DNA of 64,000 bases from an uncultured Bacteroidia bacterium (GCA_902785785.1 CADAAA010000003.1:186001-250000), one strand, 5' to 3'. Positions 36,604 through 43,867 are shown, counted from the stretch's first letter. Numbers and translations: made by a program. The notes: generated by a model not told the origin, from the sequence alone.

Positions 36604-36639
36604 AAAAAATAAAGTCACGGCCTAGCCGTGACTTTATTT
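36604..36639 (-). terminator. Intrinsic terminator of rpmE2
   Basis: AAAGTCACGGC (36611-36621) pairs perfectly with GCCGTGACTTT (36625-36635) around a 3-nt loop. On the reverse strand the stem is followed by ATTTTTTTAT. The 11-bp stem is the strongest hairpin in this part of the window. Confidence 0.85.
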
Positions 36640-36662
36640 GCCTATCTTGAAGAAAGAAATGA

Positions 36663-36914
36663 TTATTTCTTCCTGCTCTTGTATCTCTGGTAGAACTGGT
36701 CAACGCGACCGGCGGTGTCAACGATCTTGACCTTGCCGGTGTAGAAGGGATGAGAGGTGTTGGAAATCTCAACCTTCACAAGAGGATACTCAACACCCTC
36801 GATCTCGATGGTCTCCTTGGTATTGACGCAGGAGCGGGTGATGAATACATCTTCGTTGGACATATCCTTGAAAGCTACAAGACGGTAGGTTTCGGGATGG
36901 ATTCCTTTTTTCAT
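36663..36914 (-). CDS. rpmE2: Ribosomal protein bL31, type B
   Basis: An 83-residue ribosomal protein ([24 protein letters not shown], then [22 protein letters not shown]). The longer form without the CxxC zinc motif is type B (zinc-independent), the kind normally found in Bacteroidetes. It is monocistronic: its own TACCTTTG promoter box lies upstream and a strong terminator lies 24 nt downstream of its stop. Confidence 0.98.
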   Translation of the reverse strand: MKKGIHPETYRLVAFKDMSNEDVFITRSCVNTKETIEIEGVEYPLVKVEISNTSHPFYTGKVKIVDTAGRVDQFYQRYKSRKK

Positions 36915-36950
36915 TTTACGTAAAATTAACTGTTTCGTTCAAACGGACCG

Positions 36951-36958
36951 CAAAGGTA
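36951..36958 (-). promoter_or_regulatory. -7 promoter box of rpmE2
   Basis: The reverse strand reads TACCTTTG, 36 nt before the ATG at 36914. Confidence 0.55.
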
Positions 36959-36988
36959 TGAATTAATTTCGCAATTTCCAACTATTAT

Positions 36989-38071
36989 TTACTTAATGCG
37001 ATACGGCTGTACGTCATAGAGGACGTAACGCTTGGCTTTCCGTATCCATTTCTGTTCCTCTAGCTTGACATGCTCCTGCACGATGTCGAAGGTGATGCCT
37101 CCCTTGATGTACTCGGCAATGACGGGATCCGCGAGCTTGGAGAAGAAGTCGTCCCGTAACGCGAACTGGGAGTAGCGGTCCTTGAAATAGCGGATAAGCT
37201 GTACTGTATGTAGCAGGGAATGGTATTCCGTTCCGGGCTCGAGGATGATCTGGTATCCGGAGCATTTCTCCCCTCTGTACAGGCCTGCGGAAGGCTTGAA
37301 GGTGCAGGGACGCATCATGACTCCCTCCGGAGCGGGAGGGGAGTCCAAGGTTCCGGGTACGATGAACGGGGCGCCGAAGTACTCGTACGGGCGCGCCGTT
37401 CCTATGCCCGGAGTGATGTTGGTGCCGTTCCAGAGGCCGCCGCCGCTGTACATGTAGCATGTGAACATGCCCGGGATATCCGAGGCGGGGGCGATGGTCC
37501 ACGGCATCAGCACCCTGTTGATGTCCGTCGCGCGGGCGGATATGATGTGGAGCGGGAAGCGGGCGCCTATCTCATTGTAGTACAGGTGGCAGAGCTCTCC
37601 GAGAGTCAAGCCGTGACGGTGCGCGATCTTCGGCACCCAGGGCTCGTTGTCGACAACGGGCATGGAACCTTCCACGACCCTGCCCGCAGGGTTATCGTGG
37701 TCTACCACATACAGGGATGGCACAGAGGGATAGTCCTCTCCATCCTCCATCTCGAGGAGCACGGTCATGAGGTGGAATACGTCGCGCGTGTAGTTGAAAT
37801 ACCTCGCACCAGCGTCCTGGATCTCGACCACGATGGCGTTGAGATCCTCGAGGTCTTCGCGCCTGAACGGTATGTGCTCCGTATCCGGGCTGAGTTCGGC
37901 ATCGGAAGGGCTGAAAACCCGAACGAGGTTGCCCCTCTCACGGAAGATGTCATGCATGTACCGCCCGGAAGCGGTATCCCAGCAGTTCTGGGTGCAGAAG
38001 CATGCTACCTTCCCGTCGATGAGGGCCTTGTCCAGCTGGTCCTCCAGTCTCGTGGTCCTGAAAGAGAACAT
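36989..38071 (-). CDS. DUF1343/NamZ-like protein, candidate exo-N-acetylmuramidase
   Basis: A 360-residue protein of the DUF1343 family, whose characterised member NamZ removes terminal N-acetylmuramic acid from peptidoglycan fragments. Family motifs visible are VVEIQDAGARYFNYT, a DHDNPAGRVVEGS segment, HRHGLTLGEL and the GLWNGTNITPGIGTARPYE region. No signal peptide is present (start MFSFRTTRLEDQLDKAL), so the product should stay in the cytoplasm, unlike secreted NamZ enzymes. It lies 3 nt after the stop of the glmM-like gene in the same direction, which fits amino-sugar or wall-sugar recycling. Confidence 0.82.
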   Translation of the reverse strand: MFSFRTTRLEDQLDKALIDGKVACFCTQNCWDTASGRYMHDIFRERGNLVRVFSPSDAELSPDTEHIPFRREDLEDLNAIVVEIQDAGARYFNYTRDVFHLMTVLLEMEDGEDYPSVPSLYVVDHDNPAGRVVEGSMPVVDNEPWVPKIAHRHGLTLGELCHLYYNEIGARFPLHIISARATDINRVLMPWTIAPASDIPGMFTCYMYSGGGLWNGTNITPGIGTARPYEYFGAPFIVPGTLDSPPAPEGVMMRPCTFKPSAGLYRGEKCSGYQIILEPGTEYHSLLHTVQLIRYFKDRYSQFALRDDFFSKLADPVIAEYIKGGITFDIVQEHVKLEEQKWIRKAKRYVLYDVQPYRIK

Positions 38072-38074
38072 CGC

Positions 38075-39529
38075 CTATCCCTTGATGATGCCTTCGGCAA
38101 TGCTGATAACGCGCGCGGCTAGGGCCTCGGCGGCCTCCTGCGTCGGGGCCTCGGCATAGATGCGTATGATGGGCTCGGTGTTGGAGCGGCGCAGGTGGAC
38201 CCACTGGCGTTCGGCTTCGAAGTCGATCTTGACGCCGTCGATGTCATTGATGCGCTCGTCCTTGAAGACCTCCTTCATCTGGGAGAGTATCCGGTCGATG
38301 AGGGCCTTGTCAGACAGCGAGATCTTGTTCTTGGCGATGAAATAAGGGGGATAGGTCTTCTTCAGCTCGGAGACCTTCATCTTCTTGTAAGCCAGGTTGC
38401 TGAGGAACAGTCCTACGCCTACCATGGCATCACGGCCGAAGTGACTGGCGGGATAGATGACTCCGCCGTTGCCCTCGCCTCCGATCAGCGCATTCTCCTC
38501 ATGCATCTTTGTCGTGACGTTGACCTCGCCGACAGCCGCCGCCACATAGCGGCCGCCATGCTGCTCGGCGACATCGCGCAGGGCGCGGGAAGATGACAGG
38601 TTGGAGACTGCTACCGGTTTATAAGGAGCCGTAGCCTCCTCGAGGGAAATCCCTTGTATCTCAGCGAGTTTCTCGGCTTTGGCGAAGAGATACTCCGCCA
38701 CGCTGACAAGTGTATATTCTTCGACGAAAGGCTCGCCGTTCTCGCAGATGAAAGCCAGTCTGTCGACATCAGGGTCGACAGAGATACCCAGGTCGGCATG
38801 CTCGCGGACCACAGTCTCGCTGAGATCGGTGAGGTTCTGGGGCAGGGGCTCCGGATTGTGGGCAAAGTTCCCGTCAGGGGTGCCGTTGATCATGATGCAT
38901 TCGACGCCCATGCGTTCCAGAAGGCGCTTCATGACAATGGCGCCGACGGAATTGACGGGGTCGAGCACCACCCTGAAACCGGCTTCGCTGACAGCCTCCT
39001 CATCGACCGCCTTGAGGTCGATGACGGCCTGGATGTGCTCGTCGGTGAAGTCGTGCTCGGTGATATGTCCCAATTCGTCTACCGGAGCGAAGTCGAACTC
39101 CCCGCTCTCCGCGCAGTCCAGGATGGCCTGTCCCTCAGCCGCATTAAGGAATTCGCCTTTCTCGTTGAGAAGCTTGAGGGCGTTCCACTGACGGGGGTTG
39201 TGCGATGCGGTGAGGATGATGCCTCCATCCGCTTTCGCGAAAACGACCGCCATCTCCGTGGTGGGAGTGGAGGCGTAGCCGGCCTTGACCACGTCAACGC
39301 CGCAAGCTACGAGGGTGCCGCAGACAAGCTGCTCCACCATCTCCCCGCTCAGGCGGGCGTCCTTTCCTACCACGACCTTGTACCGCGAGCCGTCTGCATG
39401 CGGCCGGCGTTCGCGCAGCTTGGCACAGTATGCGTATGTGAACTTGACGATATCTATGGGGGTGAGGCCTTCGCCGGCTGGTCCGCCGATGGTTCCGCGG
39501 ATGCCCGAGATGGATTTAATGAGTGACAT
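38075..39529 (-). CDS. glmM: Phosphoglucosamine mutase (GlmM-like phosphohexomutase)
   Basis: A 484-residue alpha-D-phosphohexomutase with the GlmM-type N-terminus SLIKSISGIRGTIGG, phosphoserine loop LTASHNPRQWNALK (Ser109), metal loop SVDPDVDRLAF, sugar loop GGEGNGGVIYP and phosphate-binding RRSNTEPIIRIYAE. GlmM converts glucosamine-6-phosphate to glucosamine-1-phosphate for UDP-GlcNAc. It is a little longer than E. coli GlmM (445). Bacteroidetes carry several mutases of this type, so phosphomannomutase activity is possible. It is cotranscribed with the NamZ-like gene. Confidence 0.88.
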   Translation of the reverse strand: MSLIKSISGIRGTIGGPAGEGLTPIDIVKFTYAYCAKLRERRPHADGSRYKVVVGKDARLSGEMVEQLVCGTLVACGVDVVKAGYASTPTTEMAVVFAKADGGIILTASHNPRQWNALKLLNEKGEFLNAAEGQAILDCAESGEFDFAPVDELGHITEHDFTDEHIQAVIDLKAVDEEAVSEAGFRVVLDPVNSVGAIVMKRLLERMGVECIMINGTPDGNFAHNPEPLPQNLTDLSETVVREHADLGISVDPDVDRLAFICENGEPFVEEYTLVSVAEYLFAKAEKLAEIQGISLEEATAPYKPVAVSNLSSSRALRDVAEQHGGRYVAAAVGEVNVTTKMHEENALIGGEGNGGVIYPASHFGRDAMVGVGLFLSNLAYKKMKVSELKKTYPPYFIAKNKISLSDKALIDRILSQMKEVFKDERINDIDGVKIDFEAERQWVHLRRSNTEPIIRIYAEAPTQEAAEALAARVISIAEGIIKG

Positions 39530-39555
39530 ATTGAGCTCAGTTGTGATATAATGTG

Positions 39556-39563
39556 CAAATATG
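39556..39563 (-). promoter_or_regulatory. Possible weak -7 box of the glmM operon
   Basis: The reverse strand reads CATATTTG, one mismatch from TAnnTTTG, 26 nt before the glmM ATG. It is the best candidate in this short gap, but it is not an exact match. Confidence 0.35.
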
Positions 39564-39572
39564 CAGAAAAAA

Positions 39573-39603
39573 TTTGGAGGAATGAAAAATTTACCTAACT
39601 TTG
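39573..39603 (+). promoter_or_regulatory. Full consensus promoter of tRNA-Glu
   Basis: TTTG at 39573-39576 and TAACTTTG at 39596-39603 are separated by exactly 19 nt, matching the Bacteroidetes TTTG-N19-TAnnTTTG consensus. The tRNA begins 17 nt after the -7 box. Confidence 0.85.
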
Positions 39604-39620
39604 CATTCCCAAACCACTAT

Positions 39621-39695
39621 GCTGGGTTCGTATAACGGTTAGTACTCAAGATTCTCAATCTTGCAATAGGAGTTCGATTCTCCTACCCAGTACCA
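39621..39695 (+). tRNA. tRNA-Glu (anticodon CUC)
   Basis: A complete cloverleaf with CCA encoded. Acceptor GCTGGGT pairs with ACCCAGT (first pair is a G-U wobble), D-stem GTA/TAC, anticodon stem CAAGA/TCTTG with loop TTCTCAA giving anticodon CTC at 39654-39656, and T-arm AGGAG-TTCGATT-CTCCT. The variable loop has only four bases (no position 47), a feature of tRNA-Glu. A CUC anticodon suits a GC-rich genome that uses many GAG codons. Confidence 0.93.
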
Positions 39696-39698
39696 GAG

Positions 39699-39724
39699 AC
39701 CTGCTGGAGACAGCGGGTTTTTTT
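39699..39724 (+). terminator. Intrinsic terminator after tRNA-Glu
   Basis: ACCTGCTG (39699-39706) pairs with CAGCGGGT (39711-39718), with one T-G pair, around loop GAGA; seven Ts follow. It sits only 3 nt after the tRNA CCA end. Confidence 0.8.
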
Positions 39725-39742
39725 GTTTTCAACCGCATTTTT

Positions 39743-40324
39743 ATGAAGAAAGCTTCAATCTGCTTCGTTTCCCTGCTTCTGCTCTTCTCCTGCGGAGGCA
39801 AGACGTCCGATCCCGTCCGCGAAGCGATCACTTCAGAGATCATGGACAACATGTTCCAGGAGTTCACCGACGTGGAGATCACGAAAGTGGAAAAGATCGA
39901 CTCTACGACATTCCGCACCGAACTGGACCGCCGCAAGAAGGCTTTCACCCTTAAGCGCGACGCCGACAGCGAGTTCCTTCTCAAGTACATGCAGGAAGGC
40001 AAGAAGAAGAATGCTTCGATCAAGTCCGAGAGTTACATGAACGACCTCAGGATCCTCCAGGGTCTCGACAGTCTTGGTAAGGCCAATGTCGCTATCCTCG
40101 ATGACGTAGCCTACTATGACTACAGGTTCAGCGCCACGGCCAAGGGGAAAGATGTAACGATGCAGTTCCGCGACGCGTACATCTCGATAACGCCCGACGG
40201 GCGCGTGATCAGCATGACCGCGGAGCGCCGCGACCTCCACAAGAGCGCTGGCCGCGTCATCCCGGGATACTATGAGCTGGTCAAGGGCTCCGATGAGGAG
40301 GAGGACTTTGAAGTAATTCTCTAG
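39743..40324 (+). CDS. Small lipoprotein of unknown function
   Basis: A 193-residue predicted lipoprotein with signal peptide MKKASICFVSLLLLFSC and lipobox LFSC (Cys17). The mature part is charged, helical first (REAITSEIMDNMFQEF, ELDRRKKAFTLKRDADSEF) and then beta-rich (YYDYRFSATAKGKDVTMQFRDAYISI). I do not recognise the family. It starts 18 nt after the T-run of the tRNA-Glu terminator, with no TAnnTTTG box of its own in the gap, so it may depend on readthrough from the tRNA promoter. Confidence 0.75.
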   Translation: MKKASICFVSLLLLFSCGGKTSDPVREAITSEIMDNMFQEFTDVEITKVEKIDSTTFRTELDRRKKAFTLKRDADSEFLLKYMQEGKKKNASIKSESYMNDLRILQGLDSLGKANVAILDDVAYYDYRFSATAKGKDVTMQFRDAYISITPDGRVISMTAERRDLHKSAGRVIPGYYELVKGSDEEEDFEVIL

Positions 40325-40426
40325 ACGTTGTCCGCTCATCCAGTGTAGTCAGAGATTGATGCCTCTCGATCCGGGTATCACAAATCAAATCTAGTATATA
40401 TTAGTCCCTTTTAGTGTCGCCATCTT

Positions 40427-40687
40427 GTGCGCAGAAGGGCCTTCTCCCTGTCCTCCGCGCACAAATTTCCCGTTTTTGTGCGCCAAAGGGCCTTTTCCCT
40501 GTCCTCCGCGCACAAATTCGCTGTTTTCGTGCGCCAAAGGGCCTTTTCCCTGTCCTCCGCGCACAAATTCGCCGTTTTTGTGCGCCAAAGGGCCTTTTTC
40601 CGTCCTCCGCGCACAAATTCGCCGTTTTCGTGCGCAGAAGGGCCTTTTCCCTGTCCTCCGCGCACAAATTTGCCTTTTTCGTGCGCG
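40427..40687. repeat. 51-bp tandem repeat array, five units plus a partial sixth
   Basis: Units begin with GTGCGC at 40427, 40478, 40529, 40580, 40630 and 40681 (periods 51, 51, 51, 50, 51). Each unit contains an AGGGCCTT core, CCCTGTCCTCC or a close variant, GCGCACAAA and a short variable stretch. GCGCACAAA near the end of a unit is the reverse complement of TTTGTGCGC at some unit junctions, so a 9-bp stem can form there; other junctions have TTTTCGTGCGC and a shorter stem. The array lies between the convergent ends of the lipoprotein and priA-like genes. Function is unknown. Confidence 0.9.
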
Positions 40688-40753
40688 GAGAGGGAGAGAG
40701 GGCGGAAAAAACGAATAGGTCTGCTGCGGAGGACGCTATCAATACATCATAAT

Positions 40754-40793
40754 AGATGGGGGAGAGGAGTATACAGATGGGGGAGAGGAGTAT
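40754..40793. repeat. Two-copy direct repeat, 21-bp period
   Basis: The 19-base unit AGATGGGGGAGAGGAGTAT occurs at 40754-40772 and again at 40775-40793. It lies between the 51-bp array and the priA-like stop codon. Confidence 0.85.
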
Positions 40794-40824
40794 CTCAGTT
40801 TAGGCGTTGTCAGATGGGATACGA

Positions 40825-42738
40825 TCAGACGGGATCCACGTCCAGAGTGATGTGGCCAGTGTATTTGTAAGATTTCTCGAAATCGCTGATAGTTTCGGCG
40901 ATTTCTTTTTTTCGTGTCGGGAGGCGGCGGTCTTTTGGAAGGGTGATGCGGATGACGAGGGCGTCCGGGTCGGTCTCGCGGCCGCGGCGCGGGGCGAAAG
41001 GGCCGGCGAGGGTGAAAGAGCTGGTGGAGGCGAAGCCCTTCAAGGCTTCCGCGAGCAGTCCCGACAGCTTTGCGAGCCGCCCGGTGTTCGTGTCCCTGAC
41101 GATGACATCTACCATGCGGGAATACGGCGGGAGATTGAAGGTCTTGCGCTCCTCGAGCAGGTGAAGGGAATAGTCGTCGCCTTGGAGGAAAACCGGATGG
41201 CCTCCCTGGCGGGTCTGGACGAGCATGTGGCCGGGGAGTCTGCCGCGGAACTGCTCCAAGGTCTGCATGGTCTTCTCATCCGCCCGAAAATCGTGTTTGT
41301 CCATGAGGGTATCAGCGTTCAGCAACACCAGCAGCGAGATATCGGCGATGTCCTTCCGTCGCGCTTCATTTACCGTGGCGAAACCTATATTATCCGTCTG
41401 TCCGGGGAAGACCGCTTCAACCTGTTCCTTGAGGTCGTCCATCGGTCCCCAAGGCCTAAGTATCAGCACTTTGCCTTTATTGTCAAGGATCTCGCCCATC
41501 CTTAAGATGAGGACGCGCGACAGGTCTCCGACCATTCCGCGTTTCCTGGCTTCGACAGAAGTGTCCACGATTTCCATGGCGCTTTCCTCAAGCGGTGTGC
41601 GTACAAGCGCGTATCTACCGGTGATGCAGTTGTAGAGGGATTCCAGCGAGGGGGTGGGGGAGGAGAGGAGCACATGTGCTCCGTGTATGCTCCCGAGCAT
41701 GACGGCAGAGTCGCGCGCTCCGTAGCGCGGGGTGCCGTCTTGCTTGTATGCGATGTCGTGCTCTTCCTCCACGATGACGAGCCCCAGGTCCTTGAACGGA
41801 AGGAACAGGGCCGAGCGTGTCCCAAGGATGAGCCTCGGCCTGTCGTTGCGGCGAAGGAGCGTAGCGACTTCGCGGCGGTTCCCGGCTGTCTCGGCCGAGT
41901 GGAACACGAGCACGGCGTCGCCGAAAGCCTCTGCGAGGACGGCTTGCAGCCTTTTGCTGAGAGTGATCTCCGGTACGAGCATCAGGACGCTGCGGCCGGC
42001 GGCAAGCGTGGCGCGCGCGGCCTCTACGAGGACGCCGATGCGCGCTGCTCCGCCCAGCAGCAGGACGCTCGCGCCTTTGGCGAAAGCCGCCTGCATCTCT
42101 GCAAAAGCAGAATTGTCACTCTGTTCAGAATGGCAGGCGAAGGATGCGAGAACTGTTGTTCCGGCCGGAAAGGAGGTGCCTGTCGCTTCACCATTCTCCA
42201 AAACCTCAAGTCTCCGACATATTTCGGTAAGTTCCGCCAGGATCTTGTCGCGTCCGGCTTCAAGCCCTGCCATGACCTTGGGGTTGTGCTTTCCCGCCAA
42301 TGCGGCTTCCTTTTTGGCAAGCCGCTCCTCGAGCGCGAGGATGCGTTTGCTGTAAAGCTCCGATGTGCGGGCTTTCATCAGTTCCCGACGCTCTTCCGCC
42401 CTTGCACGGACTTCCTCACCGGCGGTCTTGACGGCGGGATAGGCCATCTTGTAGACTTCGCCCATGGTGCAGAGATAGTAGTCGGCCATGAAGCGCCAGA
42501 GCGCAAGCTCCTTCTCTCCGATCGGTTCCATGTGGCGCTCCACGGCATTTACCGGAAGGACCCTGTCAGGGTCCACTTCCGGCGACACGCCGGTCTCGCT
42601 GACCACGCCGATGTATTTGCGCCCGGCGAAGGTTACGCTCACACGCGCCCCTGTCCGGACCTCCTCGGAGATCCGGTAGCAGGGCTCCCACGCAAGCTTG
42701 AGCGGCAGGATGACCTTTATGTACTGCACCTCTTCCAT
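40825..42738 (-). CDS. priA: PriA-like primosomal protein lacking helicase and zinc motifs
   Basis: A 637-residue PriA homologue: N-terminal DNA-binding domain (YIKVILPLKLAWEPCYRI, GRKYIGVVSE), helicase-like core (LVPEITLSKRLQAVL, RLILGTRSALFLPFKDLGL, DGTPRYGARDSAVMLGS) and C-terminal domain (RKTFNLPPYSRMVDVIVRD). Key residues are lost. The Walker A position reads LLGGAARIGV instead of GxTGSGKT; the DEEH box is EEEH; the motif V position reads ATVNEARRKDIADI instead of GTQMxxKGxDF; and motif VI is QFRGRLPG instead of QxxGRxGR. The cysteine-rich zinc segment between the two helicase lobes is absent. Replisome loading without unwinding is the likely remaining role, as suggested for helicase-deficient PriA proteins in Deinococcus and Actinobacteria. 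Confidence 0.85.
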   Translation of the reverse strand: MEEVQYIKVILPLKLAWEPCYRISEEVRTGARVSVTFAGRKYIGVVSETGVSPEVDPDRVLPVNAVERHMEPIGEKELALWRFMADYYLCTMGEVYKMAYPAVKTAGEEVRARAEERRELMKARTSELYSKRILALEERLAKKEAALAGKHNPKVMAGLEAGRDKILAELTEICRRLEVLENGEATGTSFPAGTTVLASFACHSEQSDNSAFAEMQAAFAKGASVLLLGGAARIGVLVEAARATLAAGRSVLMLVPEITLSKRLQAVLAEAFGDAVLVFHSAETAGNRREVATLLRRNDRPRLILGTRSALFLPFKDLGLVIVEEEHDIAYKQDGTPRYGARDSAVMLGSIHGAHVLLSSPTPSLESLYNCITGRYALVRTPLEESAMEIVDTSVEARKRGMVGDLSRVLILRMGEILDNKGKVLILRPWGPMDDLKEQVEAVFPGQTDNIGFATVNEARRKDIADISLLVLLNADTLMDKHDFRADEKTMQTLEQFRGRLPGHMLVQTRQGGHPVFLQGDDYSLHLLEERKTFNLPPYSRMVDVIVRDTNTGRLAKLSGLLAEALKGFASTSSFTLAGPFAPRRGRETDPDALVIRITLPKDRRLPTRKKEIAETISDFEKSYKYTGHITLDVDPV

Positions 42739-42757
42739 GCTTGTGCGAAGATAACGA

Positions 42758-42796
42758 AAAAAAGTGCATCCCCTTCAGAGGAGATGCACTTTTTTA
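42758..42796 (-). terminator. Intrinsic terminator of the OmpA lipoprotein gene
   Basis: GTGCATC (42764-42770) pairs with GATGCAC (42783-42789), extended by A-T pairs, with a run of seven Ts on the reverse strand. It separates the OmpA gene from the downstream priA-like gene. Confidence 0.8.
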
Positions 42797-42814
42797 AGAT
42801 ATGGTCCCTAAGGA

Positions 42815-43504
42815 TTACTGGGCCTTGGCCTGGGCCTCGGCCTGCTTGATCATGTTCTCGTTGGCGGAGATGTAGACCTCGACGCGACGGTTCTGGGCAC
42901 GGCCCTCGGCGGTCTCGTTGGACGCTACCGGCATGTGGTAGGACATGCCCTCGGAGGTCATCCTGCTGCCGGCGATGCCGCAGGACTTGAGATAGTTGAG
43001 CACGGACTCGGCGCGCTGCTTGGAGAGGCGCTCGTTGACTGCATCGCTACCGGTGTTGTCGGTGTGGCCATAGATGGTGATGTCCGTCTCGGGCATGTCA
43101 GCCATCTGGGAAGCGAACTTCGCGAGATTGGCCTTGGAGGCGGCGTTCAGGTCGGCCTTGTTGAGGGCGAAGAGGATACCGCTGTCGAAGGTGACCTTGA
43201 TGGCCTCGAGGCCGTTGGCGTCCTCGACTGTCTCGACCGTGGCGGCCTCGAGAGCTGCAAGCTCTGCGGCCTTCTGGTCCATCTTCTTGCCGATGATGGC
43301 GCCTGCGGTGGCGCCGACGGCGGAACCGACTGCCGCGCCGATGGCGGCGGCCTTGCCGTCCTTACCGATAAGGGCGCCTACGCCTGCTCCGAGAGCTGCG
43401 CCCGCTCCGGTTCCGATGAGGGAATCCTGGGCCATCTTGGACATAGAGGAGCATCCTGAAAGGATCATAGCTCCGCAAAGGAAGAATGCAATGTACTTTT
43501 TCAT
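42815..43504 (-). CDS. OmpA-family lipoprotein with glycine-zipper domain
   Basis: A 229-residue predicted lipoprotein (MKKYIAFFLCGAMILSGC, Cys18). A glycine-zipper membrane segment (GTGAGAALGAGVGALIG ... AVGSAVGATAGAIIG) is followed by an OmpA/MotB peptidoglycan-binding domain with ILFALNKADLNAASKANL, YGHTDNTGSDAVNERLSKQRA and RAQNRRVEVYI. This matches the YiaD type, anchoring the outer membrane to the wall. I chose the ATG at 43504 because the signal peptide starts there; the open frame runs 18 codons further upstream without a better start. Confidence 0.93.
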   Translation of the reverse strand: MKKYIAFFLCGAMILSGCSSMSKMAQDSLIGTGAGAALGAGVGALIGKDGKAAAIGAAVGSAVGATAGAIIGKKMDQKAAELAALEAATVETVEDANGLEAIKVTFDSGILFALNKADLNAASKANLAKFASQMADMPETDITIYGHTDNTGSDAVNERLSKQRAESVLNYLKSCGIAGSRMTSEGMSYHMPVASNETAEGRAQNRRVEVYISANENMIKQAEAQAKAQ

Positions 43505-43555
43505 TTCACAAGTGTATTTAAAATATTGGTTTCCATAGTAACCGTTTAATAAATG

Positions 43556-43586
43556 CAAGTTTAATAATAAAAGTAGAAAGATGCAA
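43556..43586 (-). promoter_or_regulatory. Possible promoter of the OmpA lipoprotein gene
   Basis: The reverse strand has TTG at 43586-43584, then 20 nt, then TAAACTTG at 43563-43556, one mismatch from TAnnTTTG, leaving about 50 nt to the ATG. Confidence 0.4.
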
Positions 43587-43670
43587 TAATCTCGTCCATT
43601 TTCTCTCTTTGCCTCCTTTCCGTTCTCTGCTTCCGACAGGTTTTACAGCCCAATTATTTTGCAAGAAAAA

Positions 43671-43701
43671 TTTGGTAGGTCACATTTTTTGTATATCTTT
43701 G
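43671..43701 (+). promoter_or_regulatory. Full consensus promoter of tRNA-Phe
   Basis: TTTG at 43671-43674 and TATCTTTG at 43694-43701 are separated by exactly 19 nt. The tRNA starts 17 nt after the -7 box, the same geometry as the tRNA-Glu promoter. Confidence 0.85.
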
Positions 43702-43718
43702 CAGTCCCAAAACACAAC

Positions 43719-43791
43719 GGTGCTGTAGCTCAGGTGGTAGAGCAATGGACTGAAAATCCATGTGTCGCCGGTTCAACTCCTGCCAGCACCA
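43719..43791 (+). tRNA. tRNA-Phe (anticodon GAA)
   Basis: Acceptor GGTGCTG pairs with CAGCACC plus discriminator A; D-arm GCTC...GAGC; anticodon stem ATGGA/TCCAT with loop CTGAAAA giving GAA. The variable loop is GTGTC. The T-stem GCCGG/CCTGC contains one C-T mismatch at its middle pair, and the T-loop is TTCAACT. CCA is not encoded (ACATAAAG follows). Confidence 0.92.
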
Positions 43792-43794
43792 CAT

Positions 43795-43830
43795 AAAGCC
43801 CTTCGATTTTCGAAGGGCTTTATTTTTTTT
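43795..43830 (+). terminator. Intrinsic terminator after tRNA-Phe
   Basis: AAAGCCCTTCGA (43795-43806) pairs perfectly with TCGAAGGGCTTT (43810-43821) around a 3-nt loop, followed by ATTTTTTTT. Confidence 0.88.
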
Positions 43831-43833
43831 GCT

Positions 43834-43841
43834 TATATTTG
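43834..43841 (+). promoter_or_regulatory. -7 promoter box of the plug-domain lipoprotein gene
   Basis: TATATTTG lies immediately after the tRNA-Phe terminator and 26 nt before the ATG at 43868. Confidence 0.55.
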
Positions 43842-43867
43842 GGAAACGAAACTTAATAGATACGAAG

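Larger units (their letters stand above)
40325..40824. other. 500-bp gene-free region
   Basis: No gene is supported here. The first 100 bases hold nothing I recognise. A 51-bp tandem repeat array follows (40427-40687), then a short GA-rich stretch, then two copies of a 19-base unit spaced 21 bp apart (40754-40793). The open frames crossing the array in several frames on both strands only reflect its 51-bp (17-codon) period. Confidence 0.7.

Noticed and set aside
40427-40687. CRISPR array
   Set aside because: The whole 51-bp unit is conserved, with no unique spacers between conserved repeats, and no cas gene is in the window.
40391-40870. Repeat-containing small proteins in several frames on both strands
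   Set aside because: The frames stay open only because the repeat period is 51 bp. None has a promoter box, a plausible start or non-repeat protein features.
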